A stretch of DNA of 64,000 nt from SAR202 cluster bacterium (GCA_022447925.1 JAKUTS010000003.1:1-64000), one strand, 5' to 3'. Counted from the stretch's first letter, positions 28,314 to 38,052 are shown. Made by a program: numbers and translations. The notes: generated from the sequence alone by a model not told the origin.

Positions 28314-28787
28314 TCAAATCTGTTGATTGTGATTTAATGGATCGAGAATTACAACTGGGATAGTTCGTCCCGAAAGTTCTTCATACTTACCAAAGCTGGG
28401 ATAGAATTCTAAAAGTTTTGGCCAAACCACCACCCGTGTTTTAGCATCGGCAACTGTAGCCGTTGCAGCTAATTTTTTGCGAGGTATATGTACTGTTACT
28501 TTTCCATCTTCTTTTATGTTTAGTAGCCAAGCAGGCGGTTTGGGATTGCCTCCAAATGATGCAACTATTAAATACTTATTTTCCCATTCAAGATATATCA
28601 AGGCAGAAGTTCTGAGTTTTCCGGTACGCCTTCCTTTTGTGGTTAGAAGTAAACTTGGTAGTCCAGCAAGCGAGCCGAGTAGCATGCCATTTGTTATGCG
28701 AAATAATATTATGTGGATCGAATTAAAGAGTCTTATTAGAACATAATTTTGTGAAAATAAATCTTGAATTTGTTTTAGGAATAACAT
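28314..28787 (-). CDS. Ddn-like (DUF385) deazaflavin-dependent nitroreductase/quinone reductase
   Basis: 157 residues of the F420H2-dependent Ddn/FGD-type split-barrel family (DUF385). Recognisable pattern: LLLTTKGRRTGKLRTSALIYLEWENKYLIVAS, then GGNPKPPAWLLNI and HIPRKK. Members reduce quinones or nitro compounds with F420H2. The family makes F420 use likely but no F420 synthesis gene is in the window. It converges on the acidic secreted protein gene. Confidence 0.87.
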   Translation of the reverse strand: MLFLKQIQDLFSQNYVLIRLFNSIHIILFRITNGMLLGSLAGLPSLLLTTKGRRTGKLRTSALIYLEWENKYLIVASFGGNPKPPAWLLNIKEDGKVTVHIPRKKLAATATVADAKTRVVVWPKLLEFYPSFGKYEELSGRTIPVVILDPLNHNQQI

Positions 28788-28901
28788 GTTTATACTGGAT
28801 TATGAGTGTTGCAATTGAGTAATCAGGTGCTTACTAATCATACTATGCATTATAAAAATATAGTTATCTATTGTTAAATGCTTGAGACTACAGGATTCTA
28901 T

Positions 28902-28934
28902 TTGACAAAAACGTTTTTGAATCAGAGTTATAAT
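28902..28934 (+). promoter_or_regulatory. Possible promoter with palindrome in spacer
   Basis: Exact consensus hexamers TTGACA (28902-28907) and TATAAT (28929-28934) lie upstream of the small membrane protein gene. The spacer is 21 bases, longer than the usual 16-18. It contains the perfect 12-base palindrome AAAAACGTTTTT (28907-28918), which could be an operator or could bend the DNA. Hexamers are seen directly; promoter function is inferred. Confidence 0.35.
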
Positions 28935-28990
28935 TGCTTCAGCTGATATTTTATATATGAGTAATTTTATTGTTCTTAAAAGTGGAATTA

Positions 28991-29242
28991 GTGAAACGTG
29001 ATCAATTATTTAATGGTGTTTTAATTGCCTTATTGATATTTGTTGGTTTTATATACACCAATTGGATGGATAAGCTTATTTTCGGAATCTTTTGGGTCGT
29101 TCTGTCTGGGGTTTTCATAGTTCGAGCAATAGAATTGATGGAGCGCCCACATTTTAGTAAGACTGTACTTAAAAGATCTCAGTATTTGATAACTGCCGTA
29201 GCTCTTATATTTATGATTGTCGGATTGCTTCGATATTCTTAG
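28991..29242 (+). CDS. Small membrane protein of unknown function
   Basis: 83 residues from GTG 28991; a TTG at 28970 in the same frame would add seven. Three hydrophobic helices are visible: GVLIALLIFVGFIY, LIFGIFWVVLSGVFIV and YLITAVALIFMIVGLL, joined by short basic loops. No family recognised. A possible promoter lies at 28902-28934. It is convergent with the kelch-like gene at 29286. Confidence 0.6.
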   Translation: MKRDQLFNGVLIALLIFVGFIYTNWMDKLIFGIFWVVLSGVFIVRAIELMERPHFSKTVLKRSQYLITAVALIFMIVGLLRYS

Positions 29243-29285
29243 TTATAAGTTCGTGAATCATAATTGAGTACTGTATACGGTTAAA

Positions 29286-30485
29286 TTAGTCCTGATACAC
29301 TTCCACCGATGCTAGCATCCCATCTTTACCTACTCCAGCCATAATTAGTACCCTTCCGTCAGACAGTCGTGTGACAGCTGGTCGAATTCGACCAGTATTT
29401 AAAGTTCCAGCAATACTCCAAGCTAACGTATTAGGATCAAAAATCTCGGTATCTGTAAGATAGCCAATTCCGCCAGTAACTAATACCGTTCCATCTCTTA
29501 AAAGTAAAGCGGCATGGTCACCTCTGGACGTGTTAGTTTCGCCTGCAAGTGTCCATGTATCTGTCTCTGGATCGTATATCTCAGCCAATGTTAATTTGCC
29601 TTTACCTCCAACCACTAATACCTTTCCATCCGATAAAACAGTTGCCGTATGGGCGACTCTACCCTTTGTCATGTCCGCACCAAATTTCCAAGTGTTTGTA
29701 TTTGGATCGTAGATCTCTATGGACTTCAAGTACGGTCCATCTGTTTTTCCTCCACCTATAACTAAAACTTTTCCATCGTTGAGAACCAATGCTGAGTGGT
29801 TAGCTCTCTTTTCCGACATTGGAGCAGCTTCTGTCCATGTTTCCAGCTCAGGATCAAATATCTCTGTTTCTTTACTTAATGCAACTTGAAATCCGACGTC
29901 CTCATCATAAGACGAGCCACCTATAACCATGAATCTACCGTCATTTAAAGTCACCGCACCCATTTCATTATGAGATCTGATCATGTCTGGGCCCATGCTA
30001 AAAGTTCCAGTATCTGAATCCAATATCTCAGTTGAGATTAAAGGATCTCTGGCACCACTTAATCCACCTATAACCATAACGTTGCCGTTTGGCAGCTCGA
30101 AGAGAACAGGAGACATACGCTCTTCCTTCATTTCACCAGTGAATGTCCACTGATTTTTAACGGGATCAAATATCTCAACAGTACGATTGAAATTCCCGCT
30201 TTGTGCTTGCATGCCTACTTCTTTTCCTCCTGCAGCAATTAAGTTTCCATTACTTAAAACTAATAATGCAAAACGATCACGCTTAGACTCCATAGCTTGC
30301 CCTAGTTCAAATGACAGAGACTTTTTGCCGACGTCTCCTTGTGCCACAGCATCCGATTCGTTTGAAATTGTCCGTGATTCTGACGTTTCTTCAGCCCCGC
30401 AGGATATTACTATTAAAGTCAGAATAACTGATATAGCCAAATATAATAATTTGTTATTAATCGGTATGTGGTTAGAGGTAGTCAT
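29286..30485 (-). CDS. Kelch-repeat lipoprotein
   Basis: 399 residues. N-terminal lipoprotein signal with lipobox VISC followed by an acidic linker. The rest is a kelch-type beta-propeller: about six repeats, each with a VLVIGG or VMVIGG strand, a conserved EIFDP or EIYDP and a W three to five residues later. Kelch propellers bind proteins or carbohydrates; bacterial secreted forms include sugar oxidases and N-acetylneuraminate epimerases, but no catalytic site is evident. Likely anchored on the outer face of the membrane. It lies 27 bases downstream of a small membrane protein gene on the same strand. Confidence 0.85.
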   Translation of the reverse strand: MTTSNHIPINNKLLYLAISVILTLIVISCGAEETSESRTISNESDAVAQGDVGKKSLSFELGQAMESKRDRFALLVLSNGNLIAAGGKEVGMQAQSGNFNRTVEIFDPVKNQWTFTGEMKEERMSPVLFELPNGNVMVIGGLSGARDPLISTEILDSDTGTFSMGPDMIRSHNEMGAVTLNDGRFMVIGGSSYDEDVGFQVALSKETEIFDPELETWTEAAPMSEKRANHSALVLNDGKVLVIGGGKTDGPYLKSIEIYDPNTNTWKFGADMTKGRVAHTATVLSDGKVLVVGGKGKLTLAEIYDPETDTWTLAGETNTSRGDHAALLLRDGTVLVTGGIGYLTDTEIFDPNTLAWSIAGTLNTGRIRPAVTRLSDGRVLIMAGVGKDGMLASVEVYQD

Positions 30486-30512
30486 ATTTTTGAACCTTAA
30501 TTCGATTTATTT

Positions 30513-31016
30513 TTAATCGTCAGACCCATCAATTGCCTGCGTGTTGGAGCTTCGTTTAATAACCATTTTACTTATGTATGAGAGCTTAAACATAATTAAT
30601 GATATCGATAACCAAAAAGTAACTAGCCCGCCATAAAGTCCAACCAGAATAACCCATTTAAAAACAAGCCAATCAGTGCCTGTTTTTTGATCTCTAAATT
30701 CTGGTACTAGTCCTGATATGACAAGAAATCCTGCTGTGGCAATTAGCGCGAGAATCGCAGCAATATCATATGTATGCTCATTTGAATTATTTCTACTCGA
30801 GAGTTTTATTGCAAGGCCAGAGACCAAGATAGTAATAATTGGTAAAACATAAGGAAATGCCGACCCTGTTGCAGAATCCTGATTGTTAGCAAATGATGAG
30901 AACCAAAAGAATATGGATACTGCAGCAAATCCAGTTGCAACCAATCCGAAAATCAATATTAAAGAATCAAAAAGCTTCATTGAGTTCTTAGTTAGTGTAA
31001 GTAAGTTAATATTCAT
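30513..31016 (-). CDS. Four-helix membrane protein of unknown function
   Basis: 167 residues with four predicted membrane helices (about 17-38, 51-70, 84-106 and 118-145) and a polar C-terminal tail. No family motif recognised. An AAGGAT ribosome-binding site supports the ATG at 31016. It is upstream of and probably co-transcribed with the kelch lipoprotein, so it may be its membrane partner. It is divergent from the hydrolase operon at 31159. Confidence 0.65.
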   Translation of the reverse strand: MNINLLTLTKNSMKLFDSLILIFGLVATGFAAVSIFFWFSSFANNQDSATGSAFPYVLPIITILVSGLAIKLSSRNNSNEHTYDIAAILALIATAGFLVISGLVPEFRDQKTGTDWLVFKWVILVGLYGGLVTFWLSISLIMFKLSYISKMVIKRSSNTQAIDGSDD

Positions 31017-31095
31017 AATAATCCTTACTTATTTTTCCATAATACTGCGTTTTAACCAAGCATTAGTTAAAAGACCTGATTTAACTTTAAGTTGA

Positions 31096-31124
31096 TTGAC
31101 GCTTTTTATTAACCAAAATAAACT
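31096..31124 (+). promoter_or_regulatory. Possible promoter of the hydrolase operon
   Basis: TTGACG (31096-31101), 17 bases, TAAACT (31119-31124), about 35 bases before ATG 31159. Five of six and four of six match the sigma-70 consensus with ideal spacing. Inferred from sequence only. Confidence 0.4.
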
Positions 31125-31158
31125 CATTATTTATTCTCATAAGAACTGAAATTATTAA

Positions 31159-32217
31159 ATGAACACTAAAGAATTTAATGGACAGATTAATACTGTATTA
31201 GGTCCGATATCTCCAGAAGATTTAGGAGCGACCTTAACACATGAACACCTGTTAACTAGTCTGGATTGTTACTACCAAACTCCAGAGGAATCATCACAAC
31301 GTCTGTTAGCTAGTGAAAAACTTTCGTTTAAAAATATTGGCAAAATGCCTGGTAAATGGCTTCATCATCCTGAATCTATGAACTTGTCAGATATATCAAT
31401 TGCTATTGAAGAGGTTATGGACTGGAAACTAGAAGGCGGAGGTGCAGTTGTGGATGCAACATCGATTGGCATAGGAAGAGACCCAATGGGCTTGGCTAAA
31501 ATTGCAAGAGCTACGGGACTCAACATAATCATGGGATGCGGTTACTATTTACCTTCGAGCTACGCTGTAAACATGGATTTTGTAACACAAAAAGATATTG
31601 AGATTGAGATTGTAAATGATTTGATAGCTGGAGTAGGCGGTACAGGGATAAAGAGTGGAATAATAGGAGAAATTGGGTGCGACTTTCCTTTAACCAAAAA
31701 CATCAAAAAGGTTTTATGCGCTGCTGTTGAAGCGCAAAAAGTTACAGGAGCTCCTATTTTGATTCATCCAGGTCATAGCCCTCATGCACCAATTGAGATA
31801 GTTGAAATTTTACTTAAACATGGTGCAGCAAGGGACAATATAATCATTGGTCATCTAGATGCCAGGATTGTCGATTATTCAATTTTGCCAGAGTTAGGTA
31901 ATACTGGCGTGTTTTTAGAATTAGATACCTTTGGCATTGAAGACACTGAGTTTGGTGGTAGTCATATGGCAAGCGATATTCCTAGTGATTTTCAACGCAT
32001 TGAGATGGTTAAGTTTTTAATCGATAACGGTTATGAAGACCAAATTTTGATAGCACATGATGTCTGCGACCAGTGGAGATATAAACGTTTTGGTGGCAAA
32101 AACTATGGTCACATTTTAAATTCTATAGTTCCAAGGATGCTTGTTCATGGAATATCAAGAAAACAAGTAAAAAAAATAATATATGATAATCCAGCTCGTT
32201 CATTAACTTTTAAATAA
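31159..32217 (+). CDS. Phosphotriesterase-family metal hydrolase
   Basis: 352 residues of the phosphotriesterase/PHP amidohydrolase family (binuclear metal TIM barrel). Metal ligands: THEH (His 28 and 30), the bridging acid in GIIGEIG (Glu 171, as in the E. coli PHP-type subgroup rather than the carboxylated Lys of true PTEs), HPGH (His 203), GHLDA (His 232) and IAHD (Asp 301). Members hydrolyse lactones, including acyl-homoserine lactones, and phosphoesters. First gene of a three-hydrolase operon: 10 bases separate it from the penicillin-acylase-like gene. No signal peptide. Confidence 0.92.
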   Translation: MNTKEFNGQINTVLGPISPEDLGATLTHEHLLTSLDCYYQTPEESSQRLLASEKLSFKNIGKMPGKWLHHPESMNLSDISIAIEEVMDWKLEGGGAVVDATSIGIGRDPMGLAKIARATGLNIIMGCGYYLPSSYAVNMDFVTQKDIEIEIVNDLIAGVGGTGIKSGIIGEIGCDFPLTKNIKKVLCAAVEAQKVTGAPILIHPGHSPHAPIEIVEILLKHGAARDNIIIGHLDARIVDYSILPELGNTGVFLELDTFGIEDTEFGGSHMASDIPSDFQRIEMVKFLIDNGYEDQILIAHDVCDQWRYKRFGGKNYGHILNSIVPRMLVHGISRKQVKKIIYDNPARSLTFK

Positions 32218-32227
32218 CGGATTTAAG

Positions 32228-34573
32228 ATGAAATTTTCAGAAGACAGTTTGCAAATAGGATTACCTGATACAGATTCTAATTTCGATTTAACTGGTTTGA
32301 CATCAACGGTTGAAATCAGACGAGATAAATATGGTATACCTCATGTAAGAGCTAATAATGTGAAAGATGTTTTTTTTGGCCAAGGATTTGTGACTGCCCA
32401 AGACCGTCTTTGGCATATGGATTATGATCGAATGCGCGCATATGGAAGGTGGGCAGAATATGCTGGTGAGCAAGGATTGGAGAATGATTTATTTACAAGG
32501 CCATTGCAGATATATTCATCTGTTATCCGTGATTACGCTGAACTAGATGAAAATACAATCGAGATGCTTGATGCATATGCGTCCGGCGTTAACGCATTTA
32601 TTCATTCCGCTAAAGATTTGCCCGTGGAATATGAATTAATTAATTCGACGCCCGAACAGTGGTATCCGTGGGACTGTTTGGCTGTTTACAAAATAAGGCA
32701 TGTAATGATGGGTGGATTTGAACCGAAGTTAACTAGGGCACGATTAGTTAACGAAATTGGCCCAGAAAAGACATCTGAATTGTATAAAGGTTATCAACCA
32801 AACCATTTGTTGGTTGTTCCGCCTGGGCAAATATATTCAGGCCCATATGCAAAAGGGGAAAGTATATTTAAAGAAATGAGTCAACACATCTTAGGTTTAA
32901 CAGAACCGGATTCAGGCTCGAATAGTTGGGTTTTGGACGGCACTAGAACGAAAAGTGGATTACCTTTGATTGGTGGCGATCCTCATAGAGGTCTCGATGT
33001 GCCAAATGTGTATTATCAGAATCATCTTGCTTGCGATGAATTTGACGTTATAGGGATGTCTTTTCCAGGGTGTCCGGGATTTCCCCATTTTGGGCATAAC
33101 AACAATGTGGCTTGGTGTGTAACTCATGCCATGTCAGACTATCAGGATCTTTATATTGAGAAATTTAACCCGAATGACGCGAGCCAATATGAATACGAAG
33201 GTAAATGGCTCAATGCTCAAATTATTCCTGATACGATAAAAGTTCGTGATTCTCATGATCGATCGATTGAACTAGTATCTACAATACATGGACCAATTAT
33301 CTCAGGTAAACCCGCTGACGGAAAAGCAATAGCAATTAAATATACCGCCCTCGAACCTGACAATAAAAACGCAGATTCGATCAGGTCTATGCTTTCAGTA
33401 GAAAATGTAGATCATATGGACGCTTGTATGAAGGATTGGGTCGATCCTTGTAATAACTTTGTTTTTGCTGACGTCGAAGGATCAATTCGGTACTTAAATC
33501 GGGGTAAGATACCGATTCGGCCTGAGCAAAATGTTTGGTTACCTGTGCCTGGTTGGACCAGTGAGGGAGAGTGGGATGGTTATGTAAAACACGAAGATCT
33601 TCCTAGAATTGTTAATCCTGAGGTAGGCTTTATTGTCACAGCTAATCAAAAGATTGTAGACGATAACTACCCCTATCTACTCTCTTTAGACTATGCTCCG
33701 GGATATAGGGCTCAGGTAATTCATGATTTAGTTAAAGATCTGAAGAATGCTGAATTAAAGGACATGACTGAAATACATTCAGCATGTCGATCGATTCCTG
33801 CTGAAGTTTATTGCAGCTTACTTAAAAACGTAGACTCTCCAAGCAAAAGATTCGAAGAAGTTAAAAACTTGTTGATTGATTGGGATGGATCTATGAATAA
33901 GGAGTCCATTGAACCTACGATTTATTCAGCTATGAGAATCACATTAAACAAAAAGCTTGTAGAACATAATTTAGGTGATATCGCAGAGAGTGCTGCGAAT
34001 GCTGCAGGCAGTGGCACGGGTATACCTGGCCTGATGAGACAATTAGAGGCTTTGTTTGTAGCTCATGCGAAAGACAACAATACCGAGCTATTACCTGATG
34101 GTTTAGAGTGGAGTTCATTAGTTAAAGACTCTCTTGTCGATGGGGTTCAATGGTTAACTGAGTGGATTGGAGAGGATATCCATTGTTGGAAATGGGGTAA
34201 TGTTCACAAGACTGATCCTACTCACACACTATCAGATACTTTTCCTGATATATCTGATTCATTTAATCCACCCTCTATAGGTTTAAGTGGAGATGGCGAC
34301 ACACCGCACGCTGGATTTTTTGGACCAGCTAAACCATTTAATATAATGTCTACTTCAGTAGCACGATATGTGTTTGATTTGTCTAATTGGGAGCAGTGCC
34401 ATTGGATCGTTCCATTCGGATCCTCTGGCCACCCAGGCAGCATACATTACTATGACCAGATGGAGATGTGGAGTCAGAGCAAGCTGATACCGATGTTTTA
34501 CGATTGGCAGGTTATTAGAGACAATTCAATATCGTTTCAGGTTTTAAAGCCTTTAACTAAGGGAGATAAATGA
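32228..34573 (+). CDS. Penicillin acylase-family Ntn hydrolase
   Basis: 781 residues, the usual length of the precursor. After self-cleavage the N-terminal Ser of the beta chain would attack amide bonds; the site here is Gly230-Ser231 in SGSNSWVLDG, with GGDPH following as in the family. The alpha chain has IRRDKYGIPHVRA and GFVTAQDRLWHMD. Substrates of relatives are beta-lactams, acyl-homoserine lactones and acylated peptides. Unlike most relatives, which are exported, I see no signal peptide, so it may act in the cytosol. The stop overlaps the next start by 4 bases. Confidence 0.93.
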   Translation: MKFSEDSLQIGLPDTDSNFDLTGLTSTVEIRRDKYGIPHVRANNVKDVFFGQGFVTAQDRLWHMDYDRMRAYGRWAEYAGEQGLENDLFTRPLQIYSSVIRDYAELDENTIEMLDAYASGVNAFIHSAKDLPVEYELINSTPEQWYPWDCLAVYKIRHVMMGGFEPKLTRARLVNEIGPEKTSELYKGYQPNHLLVVPPGQIYSGPYAKGESIFKEMSQHILGLTEPDSGSNSWVLDGTRTKSGLPLIGGDPHRGLDVPNVYYQNHLACDEFDVIGMSFPGCPGFPHFGHNNNVAWCVTHAMSDYQDLYIEKFNPNDASQYEYEGKWLNAQIIPDTIKVRDSHDRSIELVSTIHGPIISGKPADGKAIAIKYTALEPDNKNADSIRSMLSVENVDHMDACMKDWVDPCNNFVFADVEGSIRYLNRGKIPIRPEQNVWLPVPGWTSEGEWDGYVKHEDLPRIVNPEVGFIVTANQKIVDDNYPYLLSLDYAPGYRAQVIHDLVKDLKNAELKDMTEIHSACRSIPAEVYCSLLKNVDSPSKRFEEVKNLLIDWDGSMNKESIEPTIYSAMRITLNKKLVEHNLGDIAESAANAAGSGTGIPGLMRQLEALFVAHAKDNNTELLPDGLEWSSLVKDSLVDGVQWLTEWIGEDIHCWKWGNVHKTDPTHTLSDTFPDISDSFNPPSIGLSGDGDTPHAGFFGPAKPFNIMSTSVARYVFDLSNWEQCHWIVPFGSSGHPGSIHYYDQMEMWSQSKLIPMFYDWQVIRDNSISFQVLKPLTKGDK

Positions 34574-36459
34574 GCAATAATCAATATCAGGGGTCAGTAC
34601 AATCGTATGACTCCATCTGTGACCAAAATGTTACGGTTACTGCCCGTGATGGAATTAAGCTGGCTACAGACATATATTTTCCAGCTGCAAATGAAACTAA
34701 AGTAAACGGTAAGTTTCCGGTGATCTTGGAACGTACTCCCTATGATAAATCTTCTCCATCTAACGTATACAAAGCTAAATTTTTCGCCCGACGCGGTTAT
34801 ATATGTGCTATCCAGGACGTGAGAGGCAGGTTCCAATCTGGAGGCATATGGTATCCATTTGCTAAAGAAGCAAATGATGGATTCGATACAGTTGAGTGGT
34901 TAGGTACGCAGAGCTGGTCTGATGGCAAAGTCGGAACTATGGGTGATTCATATGCAGGTAGTGACCAGTCTGCTCTTGCAACCTTAAATCCCCCCCATCT
35001 GTCAACGATGATAGTAGCTGTAGGTGCTTCCAATTACTTTCATTCATCTATGAGGCAAAACGGGGCGCTTGAGCAACGTTTTCACATATACACTTTTCGG
35101 ATGGCTGCAAATAGTAAAGAAGCTGAGGCTAATCCAGCTATAAAAAAACACCTTCAGAAAATTTGGCCTGATGGACTTAGGGAAATAATTAATACTTTTC
35201 CAGTGCGGAAAGGCTCAACGATTTTGAGAGAGTTGCCGAATTATGAACAGTGGGCAGTGGATATATTAACCAACGTAAAGTACGACGAGTATTGGAAACA
35301 ACGAGGATATGCAATAAACGAATATATCGAAGAGCATGCGGACGTACCATCTTTATACTTGGGAGGCTGGTACGATACTTATCCAAGGAACACGATACAA
35401 AACTTCCTAGATTTCTCGGCTAATAAGGACTCTGATCAAAGACTTTTAATGGGCCCATGGACACATGGAGAATATGAGGTTACATATGCTGGAGATTCTG
35501 ATTTCGGCATAGAATCACATATAAATTACAACGACTTAAAACTTAGCTGGTTTGATCATTATTTAAAAGGCATGGATACTGAGGTATCTTCATGGACTAA
35601 CGTTAAATTTTTTACTATGGGTACTGGGGATGGAAATATTGATTACGAGGGTCGACTGAGAAGAGGAGGTTATTGGAGAACTTCCTCAGACTGGCCTCTA
35701 AAGTCTACAGAATACAAAGAGTTTTATTTAGATCGAAACGGCAGGCTCACTGCGGAAATACTTGATTTAGATAACGAGAGTTATAGCACGTTCACTTTCG
35801 ATCCTAAGAATCCAGTTCCTACCATAGGAGGTTCATTATCAGCTGCGGCTCCATGGCTGTGTCCAGGCGCATTTGACCAAAGAGGCGACCCTGATCGTTT
35901 TATTGGTAGCAATAATAAATTACCGTTAAATTCCAGGGACGACATTTTGACTTTTCAGACAGAAGAATTAGATATAGATACGGAGGTAACTGGGCCTATT
36001 AAGGTTAAGTTATGGATTGCATCTTCAGCCAAAGATACTGATTTCACGGTAAAGCTGATAGATTTATTTCCTTCCACAGATGAATATGTTGAAGGTTTGG
36101 CGATCAATATTACTGATTCCATTATGAGGACGAGATTCAGAAATGGATGGGAAAAGGAAGAGTTAATGGAGCCAGGAACTCCTTACCTTATCGAATTTGA
36201 TCTTTTTCCCACTTCGAATATATTTAAAGCCGGTCACAGGATACGGATTGATGTTTCTTCTAGTAATTGGCCTCGATTTGATGTTAATAACAATACAGGT
36301 GGCAAGATAGGTATAGATAAATCATATATCTCTGCAGAGCAGACTGTTTTTCATAATCAAATGATGCCTTCATGTGTGATTTTACCCTTACAGCCTTCTC
36401 GGCATTTAATTCTTCCAGATCCATCAATGGGCCATATTGGGTCGCCTACCGGAATATAA
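34570..36459 (+). CDS. CocE/NonD-family serine hydrolase
   Basis: 629 residues of the CocE/NonD (X-Pro dipeptidyl-peptidase S15) family: an alpha/beta hydrolase core plus a C-terminal jelly-roll domain. The catalytic triad can be placed: Ser127 in GDSYAG, Asp269 in GGWYDTYP and His299 in GPWTHGEY, matching the spacing of cocaine esterase. The jelly-roll follows from about residue 400 to the end. Relatives cleave esters and amides such as cocaine, alpha-amino acid esters and glutaryl-cephalosporin. Third gene of the operon, translationally coupled to the acylase. Confidence 0.93.
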   Translation: MSNNQYQGSVQSYDSICDQNVTVTARDGIKLATDIYFPAANETKVNGKFPVILERTPYDKSSPSNVYKAKFFARRGYICAIQDVRGRFQSGGIWYPFAKEANDGFDTVEWLGTQSWSDGKVGTMGDSYAGSDQSALATLNPPHLSTMIVAVGASNYFHSSMRQNGALEQRFHIYTFRMAANSKEAEANPAIKKHLQKIWPDGLREIINTFPVRKGSTILRELPNYEQWAVDILTNVKYDEYWKQRGYAINEYIEEHADVPSLYLGGWYDTYPRNTIQNFLDFSANKDSDQRLLMGPWTHGEYEVTYAGDSDFGIESHINYNDLKLSWFDHYLKGMDTEVSSWTNVKFFTMGTGDGNIDYEGRLRRGGYWRTSSDWPLKSTEYKEFYLDRNGRLTAEILDLDNESYSTFTFDPKNPVPTIGGSLSAAAPWLCPGAFDQRGDPDRFIGSNNKLPLNSRDDILTFQTEELDIDTEVTGPIKVKLWIASSAKDTDFTVKLIDLFPSTDEYVEGLAINITDSIMRTRFRNGWEKEELMEPGTPYLIEFDLFPTSNIFKAGHRIRIDVSSSNWPRFDVNNNTGGKIGIDKSYISAEQTVFHNQMMPSCVILPLQPSRHLILPDPSMGHIGSPTGI

Positions 36460-36472
36460 TAGATTACAAAGA

Positions 36473-38011
36473 TTAGTTCAGCGCTTCCGCTTTAAATACA
36501 TAAGCGTCGCCAACTTTTTCTATAAGATTCCACGAATCTTTAATTTTTTGGATTGATGGGTGATTTTTATTAAAAACTAATTCGCGATCACAATTGTGGA
36601 ACAGGCTGCCGTCTAGTATGGAATCCTCTGTTATTAGATTTTGCTTTACCATTAGGCTTAAAGCAGCAGCTCCCCATTTGTCTGGTTCTGCATCATAAAT
36701 CTGTTCTCCGCTGCGTTTAAAAGAATGATAAGCGATATCTAGAATTTGACTAAGGTAATTTGTTTTGTCATGAATTTCAGCGACTAACCATGTGGCAAAG
36801 TAATGGGCTGCACCTTCCATAAGCCATCTGGTATTCGAGTTTCTCGGATCCCTCTCCCTCATGTCTTGACATTTCCCTTCCATTTCTAAGTCTTGCTGAA
36901 ATGCATGATATAACTCGTGAATTAAAAAGTTTTGGAAATTCTCTAGTGGCTCGTAAGATCGCATATTTTCAGTTACGCCCATTGCAACAATCCGGGTTTC
37001 TTCACATACCCCATGCATTGTGGAGGCATCTGCTCCATTTTCAAGCCAACTTCTGTAATCACTAAGATTGCGTCTAATGTCTCTACTATCGAGGCAAGGA
37101 TCACCGGCAAACCAATCCTCCACTTGGTCTAGAATAACCTCGATATCATTTTGAGTTAACAGTACTTCATGTTCCACGAATACTTGATCAGCATAATCCG
37201 ATCTAACAGGTTTCTCTGGCCTTTTCATTTCTCCTACGGGATAGATAAAGAAAAGAATCCTTGCTCTCCTGTTTTTCATTTTCGATTCCGCTAGATTAAT
37301 CCAGTTTTCTAGATCATTAATAGAGTAATCAGTATAGTTAATGATTTTGATTCCTGGAAAACTAGAATTTTGGCCCGCCTGCGCCTCAACGGTACTGTTT
37401 TCATCTTTATCGTAGCTTGAATCGATAAATTCCATTTCCACTGCCATTTTGCAAGCTTGTCTTAACTGATCATCTTCTAAGATTTCACAATTGATACTAC
37501 CCATTGACTCCATCAAATCTATGATATCTTCGATGTCCATGCCCTTATCTGCAGCAATTCGACACATATCTCTTTGCTCCAAATCAACAATGTCATCACA
37601 AATATCTCTGGACCTGCTCAATGCCTTTAAAAGGATCTTGTCCATCTCATGCAGTTCTTGGTCAATATCCAAGTCTTCCGTGGCGACAATTTCTTCTTCT
37701 GGCTCAGTGATTATTTCTACTTCTAATGAGTTCGTTTCGGCTTCCTCGAAAACATCAGTGCTCGATTGTTCCGATAGTGTCTGTTTTTCGTCATTTTCTG
37801 GAGCGAAATTACTTTTCTCAAGCTCGATGTTTTCGTTTTCGGGTTTATTTGATGATTCGATAGTTAGTTCAGTATAAACCTCTTCTGTTGGACTGAGCTC
37901 GCTATCTATTTTGGTCCTATTATTTTCTGAGCACCCTAATAATATTAATGCCAAAATCAGTAATAGAGTAAAGCATGAATTTTTTATTACGTGAACGGAT
38001 TGATTGCTCAT
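36473..38011 (-). CDS. Lipoprotein with HEXXH zinc-peptidase-like domain
   Basis: 512 residues. Lipoprotein signal with lipobox LLGC (Cys27), then an acidic low-complexity linker (about 30-120). A Cys-containing helical region (137-190) is followed by the catalytic-like part: HELYHAFQQ gives HEXXH at 365-369 and WLMEGAAHYF supplies Glu399, the gluzincin arrangement. Probably a surface-anchored metallopeptidase. No family name recognised. It converges on the hydrolase operon, 13 bases from its end. Confidence 0.72.
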   Translation of the reverse strand: MSNQSVHVIKNSCFTLLLILALILLGCSENNRTKIDSELSPTEEVYTELTIESSNKPENENIELEKSNFAPENDEKQTLSEQSSTDVFEEAETNSLEVEIITEPEEEIVATEDLDIDQELHEMDKILLKALSRSRDICDDIVDLEQRDMCRIAADKGMDIEDIIDLMESMGSINCEILEDDQLRQACKMAVEMEFIDSSYDKDENSTVEAQAGQNSSFPGIKIINYTDYSINDLENWINLAESKMKNRRARILFFIYPVGEMKRPEKPVRSDYADQVFVEHEVLLTQNDIEVILDQVEDWFAGDPCLDSRDIRRNLSDYRSWLENGADASTMHGVCEETRIVAMGVTENMRSYEPLENFQNFLIHELYHAFQQDLEMEGKCQDMRERDPRNSNTRWLMEGAAHYFATWLVAEIHDKTNYLSQILDIAYHSFKRSGEQIYDAEPDKWGAAALSLMVKQNLITEDSILDGSLFHNCDRELVFNKNHPSIQKIKDSWNLIEKVGDAYVFKAEALN

Positions 38012-38052
38012 ATTGTTTTACTTTTGACCTTATTAAAAGTTGTTTCCAAATA

